A stretch of DNA of 64,000 bases. Source: Mycolicibacterium moriokaense (lineage in GTDB: Bacteria; Actinomycetota; Actinomycetes; Mycobacteriales; Mycobacteriaceae). Under the pieces are notes generated by a model. It was not told the origin of the DNA, made no database searches, and was given only the letters and a program-made list of their open reading frames with translations. The translations under genes were made by a program, and so were the position numbers. The DNA lies in the NCBI RefSeq assembly GCF_003201655.1, contig NZ_QJJU01000017.1:62001-126000 (forward strand). The letters are read 5' to 3'. Below are positions 9,745 to 19,902 of the stretch, piece by piece (position 1 is the first letter of the stretch; every line of letters begins with the position of its first letter).

Positions 9745-10911
9745 GTGGGACTAGACGACGGTAACGCGCTGCGCTTGCTGCGCGACGCCGTCGATCCAGC
9801 GTTGGGGTCCGACGATCTGATCCGCAGGTTCTACACCCGCTGGTTCGCCATCGATACCCCGGTCCGCGACCTGTTTCCGCCCGATATGGACGTGCAGCGC
9901 ACCGCGTTTGCCAACGCGATGACATGGCTGTTCTCTGAGTTGATCGCGCGGCGTGCGCAGGAGCCGGTGGCATTCCTTGCGCAGCTGGGTCGCGACCACC
10001 GCAAATACGGTGTCACGCAACGGCATTACGACAGCATGCAGGATGCGCTGTTGACCACGCTGCGCAGTCATCTGATCGAGAAATGGGACGACCAGCTTGC
10101 CGAGGCCGCGCACGACGCCGTCATGTTGATCATCGGCGTGATGCGCGGTGCGGCCGACGCGGAGAAGGGCCCGCCCTTCCGCGACGGCACGGTTATCGAG
10201 CACCTCCGGATCACCCGCGACGTGTCGGTGGTCCGGCTACAGCTGGATCAGCCGCTGTACTACCACCCCGGTCAATACGTCACGGTGCAGGTGCCGCAGT
10301 GGCCGCGGCGGTGGCGGTATCTGAGCCCGGCGATCCCCGCCGACCGCGGCGGAGCCATCGAGTTCCACATCCGCTCGGTCACCGGCGGCATGGTCAGCAC
10401 CGCGATCGTCGGCGAGACCAAGCCCGGCGATCGTTGGCGATTGTCAAACCCCCACGGCGGCATGCAGATCGCGCGGGACCGCGGCGACGTGCTGATGGTC
10501 GCTGGCGGCACGGGTCTTGCGCCGTTGCGCGCGCTCATCATGGACCTCACCCGCTACGGCGAGAACCCGCGTGTGCACCTGTTCTTCGGCGCCCGCTATC
10601 CCTCCGAGCTCTACGATCTGCACACGCTGTGGCAAATCGCCTCGACGAACCCGTGGTTGTCGGTGACGCCGGTGTCGGAATTCAACACCGACCCGCCATG
10701 GGCCGCCGAATACCCCGATGTCGAGCCGCCTCGCGGGTTGCATGTCCGGCAGACCGGCATGCTGCCCGACGTCGTGACCCGCTACGGCAACTGGGGCGAT
10801 CGGCAGATCCTGATCTGCGGCGGCCCTCAGATGGTCGAGGCCACCAAGGAAGCGCTGATCGCCAAAGGCGCACCCGCCGAGCGCATACAACACGATCCCC
10901 TCGCCAACTGA
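9745..10911 (+). CDS. Flavohaemoglobin, mycobacterial type II (Rv0385-like)
   Basis: A 388-residue globin plus FAD/NAD reductase fusion. The globin domain (1-140) has the proximal His at residue 85 and the B10-region FY pair at 29-30, as in E. coli Hmp. The reductase has GGTGLAPL (nucleotide binding) and ICGGPQMV at the C-terminal NAD site. The usual FAD motif RxYS is replaced by RYLSP, as expected of the divergent type II group to which M. tuberculosis Rv0385 belongs; published work describes that type as using D-lactate rather than NADH as reductant. It stands alone with GTG start and is followed 2 bp later by the mutarotase pair. Confidence 0.85.
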   Translation: MGLDDGNALRLLRDAVDPALGSDDLIRRFYTRWFAIDTPVRDLFPPDMDVQRTAFANAMTWLFSELIARRAQEPVAFLAQLGRDHRKYGVTQRHYDSMQDALLTTLRSHLIEKWDDQLAEAAHDAVMLIIGVMRGAADAEKGPPFRDGTVIEHLRITRDVSVVRLQLDQPLYYHPGQYVTVQVPQWPRRWRYLSPAIPADRGGAIEFHIRSVTGGMVSTAIVGETKPGDRWRLSNPHGGMQIARDRGDVLMVAGGTGLAPLRALIMDLTRYGENPRVHLFFGARYPSELYDLHTLWQIASTNPWLSVTPVSEFNTDPPWAAEYPDVEPPRGLHVRQTGMLPDVVTRYGNWGDRQILICGGPQMVEATKEALIAKGAPAERIQHDPLAN

Positions 10912-10913
10912 TC

Positions 10914-11834
10914 ATGGCAGGATCTCCAGCTGTGCCCGAGTTTGAGTCCGTCACGCTGCGTGATCCTTCGTCCGCGCTGACCGCGACCTACTTCCCCAAC
11001 GCAGGCATGGTCGCCACGTCACTTGCCGACGACGGGGTGGAACTACTCGGCCAGCGCCGCGGTCTTCAGGCGTACGTATCGACCCACCGCACGATGGGGA
11101 TCCCGATCCTGTATCCATGGGCGAATCGATTGAGCAGCAACGGTTATGGCGTCGACGGCGCTGTCATCACGCTGACGCCGGGGACCGGCGGCGTGCGCAC
11201 CGACCAGCACGGCGTGCCGATCCACGGCACGCTCGCCGGCTACCCCGACTGGCATGTCACCACGCAGCTCGAATCGCAGCTGACCGCCGAACTGGATTTC
11301 GCGGCGCGCCCGGGACTGCTGGCCACCTTCTCGTTTCCGCACTTGTTGGAACTCGACATCACACTCGCGGACCGCACGCTAACCGTGAAGACCACGGTGA
11401 CGGCGACAACGGGTTCACGCGTTCCGTTATGCTTCGGCTTTCATCCGTACCTGCAGCTGCCCGATGTACCGCGGGCGCAGTGGCGGATCGAGACTCCGGC
11501 CATGACATTGCATCCGGTCAACGCGTGGGGGATTCCCACCGGTGCGATGGAAGAACACGAGGCGACGACAGAGACGTTGGGCGACAAGATCTTCGACGAC
11601 GGCTACGACGAAGTACCGGATGGCTCGGTGTTCGCGTTGTCCGGCGGCGATCGTCGTATCGAGGTGCATTTCGACAAGGGCTACTCCGCAGCGCAGGTGT
11701 TCGCCCCCGGCGACGACGATGTCGTGTGCTTCGAACCGATGACCGCGCCGACCGACTCGCTGCGTCGCGGCGGCTATCGGGTGGTCAATCCCGGAGAGTC
11801 CGCAGTCGCGCAGTTCCGGCTTAAGGTGGCCTAG
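10914..11834 (+). CDS. Aldose 1-epimerase (galactose mutarotase-like), copy 1
   Basis: A 306-residue beta-sandwich mutarotase interconverting alpha and beta anomers of hexoses. Visible active-site features: PWANRL near residue 65, VPIHG (substrate His), FHPY with the general-acid His near residue 178, and CFEPMTAPTDSL containing the catalytic Glu. The ATG at 10914 is 2 bp after the flavohaemoglobin stop. It shares its whole length and motif order with the next gene, so the pair arose by tandem duplication; the start of the second overlaps its stop by one base. Confidence 0.85.
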   Translation: MAGSPAVPEFESVTLRDPSSALTATYFPNAGMVATSLADDGVELLGQRRGLQAYVSTHRTMGIPILYPWANRLSSNGYGVDGAVITLTPGTGGVRTDQHGVPIHGTLAGYPDWHVTTQLESQLTAELDFAARPGLLATFSFPHLLELDITLADRTLTVKTTVTATTGSRVPLCFGFHPYLQLPDVPRAQWRIETPAMTLHPVNAWGIPTGAMEEHEATTETLGDKIFDDGYDEVPDGSVFALSGGDRRIEVHFDKGYSAAQVFAPGDDDVVCFEPMTAPTDSLRRGGYRVVNPGESAVAQFRLKVA

Positions 11835-12736
11835 TGGCTGACCCGACGCACGTCGTTCTGCGCGAGCCATCGTCGGAGCTGTCTGCGGTGTATGTACCCG
11901 GCGCCGGCATGATCGCCACGTCGTTGTCCGATGGCGGCACCGAACTGCTCGGGCAGCGCCGCGGCCTGGAGGCCTACCTTTCGGCAGGCAAGACGATGGG
12001 CATCCCGCTGCTGTTCCCTTGGGCAAACCGGTTGAGCGCCAAGACATACGTCGTCGACGGCGACACCGTCGCGCTCGCACCCGACGCGTACGGGGTGCGC
12101 CCTGACAACAATGGCCTGCCCATCCACGGTCTGCTTGCGGCCTACCCAGGATGGCAGCCAGAACGGGACTCCGACCAGAAGCTCACCGCCGAGCTGGATT
12201 TCGGAGCGCGGCCGGAATTGCTCGAGAGTTTCCCGTTCCCACATCTGCTCGGGATCACCGTTGAACTGCGTGACCGCACCCTGACGGTCACCACCACCGT
12301 GACACCGACGGCGGACAAGGCGGTGCCGCTGGTGTACGGATATCACCCGTACTTGCAACTGGCCGGCGTGCCGCGCGCGGAGTGGCAGATCGAGACGCCG
12401 ACGATGCGCCATCTGGCCGTCGACGACACCGGCATCCCGACGGGCGCGACGGCCGACTGGCCTGCGACCGCGGAACGGTTGGGCGACAGGGTGTTCGACG
12501 ATGGTTTCGATCAAGTCGACGACGGGGCGGTGTTCGCGGTGTCCGGCGGCGGACGCCGGCTGGAGGTGCGCTTCGAGCAGGGTTACCCGGCGGCACAGAT
12601 CTTCGCTCCCGCCAGCGAACCTGTCATTTGCTTCGAGCCGATGGCCGCGCCGACAGACGCGTTGCGGCGCGGCGGCTACCGATCCGCAAAACCGGGTGAG
12701 CCGGACACGACGGTCTTTTCCATCAACGTGAGCTAG
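11834..12736 (+). CDS. Aldose 1-epimerase (galactose mutarotase-like), copy 2
   Basis: A 300-residue paralogue of the preceding gene, about half identical by eye, with the same PWANRL, LPIHG, YHPY and CFEPMAAPTDAL active-site elements. GTG at 11834 overlaps the previous stop codon by one base, so translation is coupled. Both copies keep the residues for catalysis, hence neither is obviously dead; they may differ in sugar preference. Its stop codon (TAG, 12734-12736) overlaps the hspR stop codon on the other strand in the palindrome CTAG. Confidence 0.85.
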   Translation: MADPTHVVLREPSSELSAVYVPGAGMIATSLSDGGTELLGQRRGLEAYLSAGKTMGIPLLFPWANRLSAKTYVVDGDTVALAPDAYGVRPDNNGLPIHGLLAAYPGWQPERDSDQKLTAELDFGARPELLESFPFPHLLGITVELRDRTLTVTTTVTPTADKAVPLVYGYHPYLQLAGVPRAEWQIETPTMRHLAVDDTGIPTGATADWPATAERLGDRVFDDGFDQVDDGAVFAVSGGGRRLEVRFEQGYPAAQIFAPASEPVICFEPMAAPTDALRRGGYRSAKPGEPDTTVFSINVS

Positions 12737-13113
12737 CGGCTGCCTCTACGCGGCTGCCACACCACCACGGCCGTGCTCTTGGGCACCACCGCGACGTCGC
12801 GTCGCTGCGTGGCGCGCAATCCGTCGAGTTCCTCGGCCAATTCACGCATGCGGGCCTTCAGCGCCTCGACCTGGTTGGTCAGCTCGATGATGCGTTTGAT
12901 ACCTGCCAGGTTCACGCCCTCGTCCTGGGACAGCCGCTGCACCTCTCGCAGCAAGTCGACATCATGCTGCGAGTAGCGGCGGCCACCTCCCGAGCTGCGC
13001 TCCGGGCTGACCAGGCCGAGCCGGTCGTAGGTGCGCAATGTCTGCGCGTGCATGCCTGCCAGTTCGGCGGCCACCGAGATCAGGAAGGTGCGGGCGTCGT
13101 CCTTCTTGGACAT
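12733..13113 (-). CDS. hspR: HspR, MerR-family heat-shock repressor
   Basis: A 126-residue repressor of the dnaK and clpB units. It has a MerR-type winged HTH at residues about 10-75 (ISVAAELAGMHAQTLRTYDR, then GGGRRYSQHDVDLL) and a coiled-coil (about 80-110). In this family DnaK acts as corepressor, giving a feedback loop. An earlier in-frame start exists at 13128, but the ATG at 13113, overlapping the dnaJ stop as TGATG, yields the 126 residues known for M. tuberculosis HspR (Rv0353). It is last in dnaK-grpE-dnaJ-hspR, and its stop codon shares a CTAG with the convergent mutarotase gene. Confidence 0.95.
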   Translation of the reverse strand: MSKKDDARTFLISVAAELAGMHAQTLRTYDRLGLVSPERSSGGGRRYSQHDVDLLREVQRLSQDEGVNLAGIKRIIELTNQVEALKARMRELAEELDGLRATQRRDVAVVPKSTAVVVWQPRRGSR

Positions 13114-14273
13114 CAAGCACCCGCCCATCCGGCGCGCGGGTCAAATCCGCTGGCCCGCTCCGCTTTCGCGTAGGCCTCCAACGCCTCCTGCGCCTCGCCT
13201 TCCAGGTTCGGCGGCACCGCGACCTTGACAGTGACGAGCAGGTCACCATGCCCGCCCGAGCGTTTCGGGACCCCGCGTCCACGCACCCGCAAGATGCGAC
13301 CATCGGAGGTGCCCTTGGGCACCCGCACGCCGACCTTGCCTTCCAGTGTCGGCACTGAAAGCGTTGTGCCCAGCGCCAACTCGTGGAAGGCCACAGGAAC
13401 GCTGACGGTGAGGTCGTCGCCGTCACGGCCAAACACCTTGTCCGACTTGACATGTACGGTCACATACAGGTCGCCAGACGGGGCACCACGCAGGCCGGCC
13501 TCGCCCTGTCCGGCCAACCGGATCCGCTGGCCGTCCTCGACCCCTGGTGGGATCCGCACGTTGATGGTCCGCGTTCGGGTCGTCACACCCGTTCCTTGGC
13601 ATTCCTGGCAGGGGTGCTCGATGATCGAGCCGCTGCCGCGGCATTCGGTGCACGGTTCGGAGAACCCGAACGCGCCCTGGTTGCTGCTGATGACACCGGA
13701 GCCGTTGCAGTTGGGGCAGACCTTCGGGCTTGTGCCCGGACGTGCCCCGCTGCCATGGCAATTCGTGCACGGAGCCGGGCTGGTGAGCCGCAACGGCATC
13801 GCAACGCCCTTTGTCGCCTCCATGAACGACAGCTCGGTTTCGGTCTCAAGGTCGTTACCACGTCGCGGCCGGCTGGGGCGCGGCTGCGCGCCACGGCCGA
13901 ACAGGCCGCCGAACAGATCGCCGATGTTCGCGCCACCGGTCTGTCCGGCGGCATCGAACAGGTCGTTCAGGTTGAACTCGGCGCCGTCGCCGCTGAATCC
14001 GCCGAAGTTGCCGCCGTTGAAGCGGCCCCTGCCGCCGCCTGCGAACAGCCGTCGGGTTTCGTCGTATTCCTTGCGTTTAGCCGTATCGGACAGCACGCTG
14101 TGCGCCTCGGAAACCGCCTTGAATCGCTCGGCGGCACTCGGCTCGGAGTTGGTGTCGGGATGAAGGTCGCGGGCCAGCTTCCGGTAGGCGCGCTTGATCT
14201 CCTCGGCGCTGGCGTCAGAGGAGACGCCGAGCTCTTTGTAGAAGTCCTTTTCGACCCATTCGCGTTGGGCCAT
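13113..14273 (-). CDS. dnaJ: DnaJ co-chaperone (type I Hsp40)
   Basis: A 386-residue type I J-protein that delivers unfolded clients to DnaK and stimulates its ATPase. J domain residues about 10-75 with the HPD triad; Gly/Phe-rich linker (GGGRGRFNGGNFGGFSGDG); zinc centre with four CxxCxGxG repeats (CTNCHGSG, CPNCNGSG, CTECRGSG, CQECQGTG); then the beta-rich client-binding domain. Position within the operon indicates DnaJ1 (Rv0352). It lies 34 bp downstream of grpE and overlaps hspR by one base. Confidence 0.96.
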   Translation of the reverse strand: MAQREWVEKDFYKELGVSSDASAEEIKRAYRKLARDLHPDTNSEPSAAERFKAVSEAHSVLSDTAKRKEYDETRRLFAGGGRGRFNGGNFGGFSGDGAEFNLNDLFDAAGQTGGANIGDLFGGLFGRGAQPRPSRPRRGNDLETETELSFMEATKGVAMPLRLTSPAPCTNCHGSGARPGTSPKVCPNCNGSGVISSNQGAFGFSEPCTECRGSGSIIEHPCQECQGTGVTTRTRTINVRIPPGVEDGQRIRLAGQGEAGLRGAPSGDLYVTVHVKSDKVFGRDGDDLTVSVPVAFHELALGTTLSVPTLEGKVGVRVPKGTSDGRILRVRGRGVPKRSGGHGDLLVTVKVAVPPNLEGEAQEALEAYAKAERASGFDPRAGWAGA

Positions 14274-14307
14274 ACCGCGTCACCTCCTTACCTCTGTCTA
14301 GTAGTTC

Positions 14308-14918
14308 TTACGATTCTGCGGCCTCATCGGCCGGCTCGTCGCCGTTATCGGGTGTGTCCGGCGCATCGTCGGCGTCGGGCACTGTGTCGACCACGCCGAC
14401 TAGGGCGTGGCGCACCACCTGATCGCCGACCTTGTATCCGCGCCGCATCACGGCACCGACGATGGGATGGGTTCCCTCGCCCTCGTGCTGGACGGCCTCG
14501 TGCAGACTCGGGTCGAATTCGTCGCCCTCGTCGCCGAATCCCGAAAGGCCAAGCCCCTCAAGCGCGGTCGCCAGCTTGTCGGCGACCGACTTCAGCGGAC
14601 CGGACTCCAGGTCACCGTGGCTGCGGGCGCGATCGAGATCGTCGAGCACCGGCAGCAACTGCGTGACAACGGCCACCTTGGTTCGTTCGGCGGCGAGCTG
14701 CTGGTCGCGCAGCGCGCGCTTGCGGTAGTTGTCGTATTCGGCCTTGACGCGCTGCAGAGTGGATTTCAGTTCATCGGCCTCTTCGGAGTCCGACCCCGTG
14801 GCCTCCGGTGCCGGCCCACGAGGGGCCGGCCCGGTCGCCTGCTCACGGATTTCGCCAGTCTCGGGATCGATACGCCGTTTGTCGGTGACGGTCACCGGCT
14901 CGTGCGAATCGTTTTGGC

Positions 14919-14922
<4 letters not shown>
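14308..14922 (-). CDS. grpE: GrpE nucleotide-exchange factor
   Basis: A 204-residue ADP-release factor for DnaK. An acidic, Pro/Gly-rich disordered N-terminus (to about 50) precedes a long coiled coil (LKSTLQRVKAEYDNYRKRAL...) and the C-terminal beta domain carrying EAVQHEGEGTHPIVGAVMRR. An unusually long acidic C-terminal tail (DADDAPDTPDNGDEPADEAA) ends the protein. GTG start at 14922 overlaps the dnaK stop codon by four bases (GTGA), so translation is coupled. Confidence 0.95.
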
Positions 14923-16781
<1,859 letters not shown>

Positions 16782-16811
16782 GGTTTTGCCTCCTGAATAG
16801 ACTTTTTGGGG

Positions 16812-16927
16812 TCTGAGTGCACCGCACTCAAGCCTGCTCCTGGCGACACTACCGTGTCAACCTAGACTTGAGTCTATTTCACTCAACTGTCGAAGTGGTC
16901 AACGGCACGCAGCACCAGTTTTGTTCC
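16812..16927 (-). promoter_or_regulatory. dnaK control region: ECF-type promoter and two HAIR operators
   Basis: HAIR-1 is CTTGAGT (16867-16873), 7 nt, ACTCAAC (16881-16887), 13 of 14 bases of the HspR consensus. A second, weaker copy is TCTGAGT (16812-16818), 7 nt, ACTCAAG (16826-16832), only 31 bp from the ATG; its inner bases also form TGAGTGC-ACC-GCACTCA. On the minus strand GGAACA (16927-16922) and CGTTGA (16904-16899), 17 bp apart, match a sigma-H/E promoter, placing HAIR-1 just downstream of its start site. A TTGACA (16860-16855) might be a second -35 but lacks a good -10. Confidence 0.8.
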
Positions 16928-16994
16928 GCAGATTCATCGCGATTTCCGTCGTTTCGTTCGCTGACGTGACCCATCGTTTGCTGATAACGACCGA

Positions 16995-17021
16995 TTACCG
17001 CAATAGCGGCAATATTCGCAA
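16995..17021. repeat. Three contiguous 9-bp direct repeats
   Basis: Read on the minus strand, TTGCGAATA, TTGCCGCTA and TTGCGGTAA follow one another without a gap (17021-16995), consensus TTGC-N3-TA/AA. They lie in an AT-richer stretch about 95-125 bp upstream of the dnaK -10 element, between dnaK and the permease gene. They could bind a regulator as direct repeats; the degeneracy means chance is possible. Confidence 0.35.
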
Positions 17022-17092
17022 ACGGTAGTATTAGCTGCACTAGTCGGGGGCGAGGCTCATGTCTAGTCGGAAGTTCAGCAAGACGGTCACGG

Positions 17093-17176
17093 TGGTTCGA
17101 TCCCGACGACGTCCGAGATCAAGCGCTGGCCGCATCCATACGTCTGGTCGAGCTCGGTCTCGTTGAGTGGCGCTGA
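17093..17176 (+). pseudogene. Possible gene remnant (27 codons)
   Basis: The interval between dnaK and the permease gene (16782-17193, 412 bp) contains the heat-shock control region and otherwise no gene. Near its right end one frame reads RWFDPDDVRDQALAASIRLV then ELGLVEWR and a TGA, with the codon bias of local coding DNA. No start codon with ribosome site fits and the frame upstream lacks protein-like composition, so it may be the last piece of a lost rightward gene. Confidence 0.25.
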
Positions 17177-17193
17177 ACGGGCCAACTCGTCGG

Positions 17194-18690
17194 TTATTTG
17201 TCCTCATCCTTATCGCGTGGCGGCGGGCGGTTGGCGACGACCGGGAACTGGCCGGTGAAGCCCTCGCGTTCCCGAGCGACCTCCAGCACCCGCCCGCGGA
17301 CCGCATACCAACCGACGATGAGTGCCGGAATGATGAGCACCAGCGTGGCGACGGTCCAGGTGCCTATCGGCGGGTCGAACGCCATCAGCACAACGACGCC
17401 GAACAGGAACGCCAACGTGAGATAGCCGGTGTACGGCGAGCCCCACAACTGGAATGACGGCCGCTCGAGGATGCCGCGTTTCGACCAGCGGTAGAGCTGG
17501 ATCTGACAGATGACGATGGTGCCCCAGGACGCGATGATGCCGAGGGCCGCGATGTTGAGCACGATCTCGAACGCCTGGCCGGGCACGAGAAGGTTGAGAA
17601 TGACGCCGAAAAGTCCGACGAGCGCGGTCAGGAAGATTCCGCCATACGGCACGCCGCGGCTGGACATCCGCGCCGTGAACTTCGGTGCGCTGCCGTTCAT
17701 TGCCATCGACCGCAGGATCCGGCCGGTTGAGTACAACCCGGCGTTGAGGCTGGAGAATGCGGCGGTCAGCACGACGATGTTCATGACCGTGCCCGCACCC
17801 TCGAATCCGATCTTGGAGAAGAACGTGACGAACGGACTCTCGCCGGCCTTGTAGGTGCTGTACGGGAGAAGAAGGGCCAGCAGGAACAGTGAACCGACGT
17901 AGAAGACAGCGATACGTGCGATCACCGAGTTGATCGCACGCGGCATGATCTTATGCGGGTGGGCGGTCTCACCGGCCGCTGTTCCGACGAGTTCGACTGC
18001 GGCATAGGCAAATACGACGCCGGACATGACAATCACCAATGGGAAGGCGCCGTGGGGGAAAAGCCCGCCGTTGGTGGCGATCACGCTGAAACCGGTTGAC
18101 TGCCCTTGAATGTGGTAGCGGCCCGCAAGAAAGATGGTGCCTGCGACCAGAAATGTCATCAGCGCAAGGACTTTGATGGCCGCAGCCCAGAACTCGAGCT
18201 CCCCGAACAGGGTAACGGAAATGAGGTTTACGCCCACCACGAGCGCCAACGCGATCAATGCGATCAGCCACTGCGGGACGCTGCCGAACGACGTCCAGTA
18301 GTGGAAGTAGGTGGCGATCGCCGTCGAGTCGACGATGGCCGTGAACGCCCAGTTCAGCCAGTACATCCAGCCGGCTACGAAAGCCGCCTTCTCGCCGAGG
18401 AACTCGCGCGCATACGACACGAAGGACCCCGACGACGGCCGGTGCAGCACGAGTTCACCCAGCGCCCGCAGGATCAGGAAGACGAAGATGCCGCAGAACG
18501 CGTAGCTCAAGAACAGGCCCGGTCCGGCGTTGTGTAGTCGGCTGCCGGCACCGAGGAACAGTCCGGTGCCGATGGCACCGCCGATCGCGATCATCTGCAG
18601 CTGCCGGGGCTTGAGGCCCTTGTGGTAGCCCTCGTCCTCCGCCATCAGCGCGGAGTTGTCGTACGTCGACGGCTTGGGTTCAGTGGTCAT
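17194..18690 (-). CDS. ansP: Amino-acid permease, AnsP-type (APC superfamily)
   Basis: A 498-residue, 12-helix transporter of the amino-acid/polyamine/organocation superfamily. The N-terminal IAIGGAIGTGLFLGAG motif of helix 1 marks the unwound substrate-binding segment, and GELVLHRPSSGSFVSYA after helix 2 is typical of the asparagine/GABA/proline group. Closest family members are mycobacterial asparagine permeases AnsP1/AnsP2 (Rv2127, Rv0346c, the latter near dnaK in M. tuberculosis). Asparagine as substrate is inferred from family. It is preceded by a 2-TM gene 20 bp upstream. Charged cytosolic tails are at both ends. Confidence 0.8.
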   Translation of the reverse strand: MTTEPKPSTYDNSALMAEDEGYHKGLKPRQLQMIAIGGAIGTGLFLGAGSRLHNAGPGLFLSYAFCGIFVFLILRALGELVLHRPSSGSFVSYAREFLGEKAAFVAGWMYWLNWAFTAIVDSTAIATYFHYWTSFGSVPQWLIALIALALVVGVNLISVTLFGELEFWAAAIKVLALMTFLVAGTIFLAGRYHIQGQSTGFSVIATNGGLFPHGAFPLVIVMSGVVFAYAAVELVGTAAGETAHPHKIMPRAINSVIARIAVFYVGSLFLLALLLPYSTYKAGESPFVTFFSKIGFEGAGTVMNIVVLTAAFSSLNAGLYSTGRILRSMAMNGSAPKFTARMSSRGVPYGGIFLTALVGLFGVILNLLVPGQAFEIVLNIAALGIIASWGTIVICQIQLYRWSKRGILERPSFQLWGSPYTGYLTLAFLFGVVVLMAFDPPIGTWTVATLVLIIPALIVGWYAVRGRVLEVAREREGFTGQFPVVANRPPPRDKDEDK

Positions 18691-18710
18691 CGAAACAGTC
18701 CTCGCTCTAG

Positions 18711-18962
18711 TCAGTTTCCGGGTGACGCAGGATCAATGGGGTTACCACGGGCATCCCAATGCTCCGGGGGTCCTGGCGTATCCCTGACGTCACGAAACGT
18801 CATCACGAAGCCGAACACGGCGACCACGGCCGCAATCGCGTAGCCGATGATCGAATACCAACCGGCGTGGAGGTACGCGGTGACCGCGACGATGAACATC
18901 GCCAGGAATACAAGGGACATTCCGATCAATGGAATCTTCGCAAACAAATCAATGCGTGCCAT
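18711..18962 (-). CDS. Small two-helix membrane protein
   Basis: An 83-residue protein with two hydrophobic segments (about 10-27 and 33-54) and a hydrophilic Pro/Asp-rich C-terminal tail (DVRDTPGPPEHWDARGNPID). The ATG at 18962 follows GAGGTGG at a good distance; the earlier GTG would overlap that ribosome site. It lies 20 bp upstream of the permease gene and is probably cotranscribed, so an accessory role in the transporter is possible, but no family was recognised. Confidence 0.65.
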   Translation of the reverse strand: MARIDLFAKIPLIGMSLVFLAMFIVAVTAYLHAGWYSIIGYAIAAVVAVFGFVMTFRDVRDTPGPPEHWDARGNPIDPASPGN

Positions 18963-19164
18963 GGGACCCACCTCGGTAGAGCGAATGACGGTCTACCAGT
19001 GATACACCTTCCGGCGTTGTGGTGCAGGGTTTGAAACGGTATTCGGCGGTGACGTAGCGACCGCACTGCTGAACACTCTGCTGCAATCGCCGCGATCATC
19101 GCGGTGGCGGGATTTGCTCTGGCATTTCGCGACCTGCCCTGACATCGAGGCGCACTATGGGCGC

Positions 19165-19902
19165 ATGAATGCAGGACCGCAAACCCAAGTCGACGAGATC
19201 GCGCCAGACATCTTCCGGATGTCCACCTGGGTCCCGGACATCACCGAGAACGGCTTCACGTTCAACCAGTTTCTGCTGACGGGCGATGAGCCGATGCTGT
19301 TCCACACCGGGCAGCGACAGCTGTTCCCGCTCGTTTCGGAGGCCATCAACCAGGTCGTCCCGGTGGAGAAGTTGCGCTGGATCGCGTTCGGCCACCTCGA
19401 GGCCGACGAATGTGGAGCGATGAATCTCTTCCTGGCCGCCGCGCCCAACGCAGAGGTGATCCACGGCCCCCTGGCATGCATGCTGTCGCTGACCGACATG
19501 TGCGACCGCCCGCCGGTCGCGGCCAACCCCGAACCCGGCGCCGTGCACGACATCGGTGGGCACCGGCTGCGGTTCATCCCCACGCCTCACGTGCCGCACA
19601 ACTGGGAGGCCGGGCTGTGGTTCGACGAGACAACGTCCACTCTGCTCGCAGGCGACCTGTTCACCCACACCGGCCAGTGTCCGTCGCTGACCGAATCCGA
19701 TTGTGTAGCACCGGCATTGGATGCCGAGGGGATCTTCCACGCAACAGGACTCACTACGAACCTGCAACCCACACTGCAGCAGCTCGCCGAGTTGCGTCCG
19801 ACTACGCTGGCGATCATGCACGGCTCGTCCTATGCCGGCGACGGCGCTGCGCAGCTGCGTGCTCTGGCGGAGGGATACGCCGCGATGGCGGGCACTGGAT
19901 GA
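19165..19902 (+). CDS. Metallo-beta-lactamase-fold protein of the diiron (ODP) type
   Basis: A 245-residue MBL-fold protein. The metal ligands resemble the oxygen-binding diiron domain of flavodiiron proteins: HLEADE (HxExDx, with Glu where the last His is usual), HGPLAC, HVPHNWE, AGDLFTH and a final HGSS. A flavodoxin domain is absent. Such stand-alone domains may reduce O2 or NO, or be hydrolases; activity cannot be told from sequence. The ATG at 19165 avoids a Cys/His-rich extension with no ribosome site. Its stop overlaps the next start as ATGA. Confidence 0.72.
   Translation: MNAGPQTQVDEIAPDIFRMSTWVPDITENGFTFNQFLLTGDEPMLFHTGQRQLFPLVSEAINQVVPVEKLRWIAFGHLEADECGAMNLFLAAAPNAEVIHGPLACMLSLTDMCDRPPVAANPEPGAVHDIGGHRLRFIPTPHVPHNWEAGLWFDETTSTLLAGDLFTHTGQCPSLTESDCVAPALDAEGIFHATGLTTNLQPTLQQLAELRPTTLAIMHGSSYAGDGAAQLRALAEGYAAMAGTG

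Noticed and set aside
17091..17107. GGTTCGATCCC-like T-arm suggesting a tRNA between dnaK and the permease
   Set aside because: The flanking stem has mismatches and no acceptor, D or anticodon arm fits around it.
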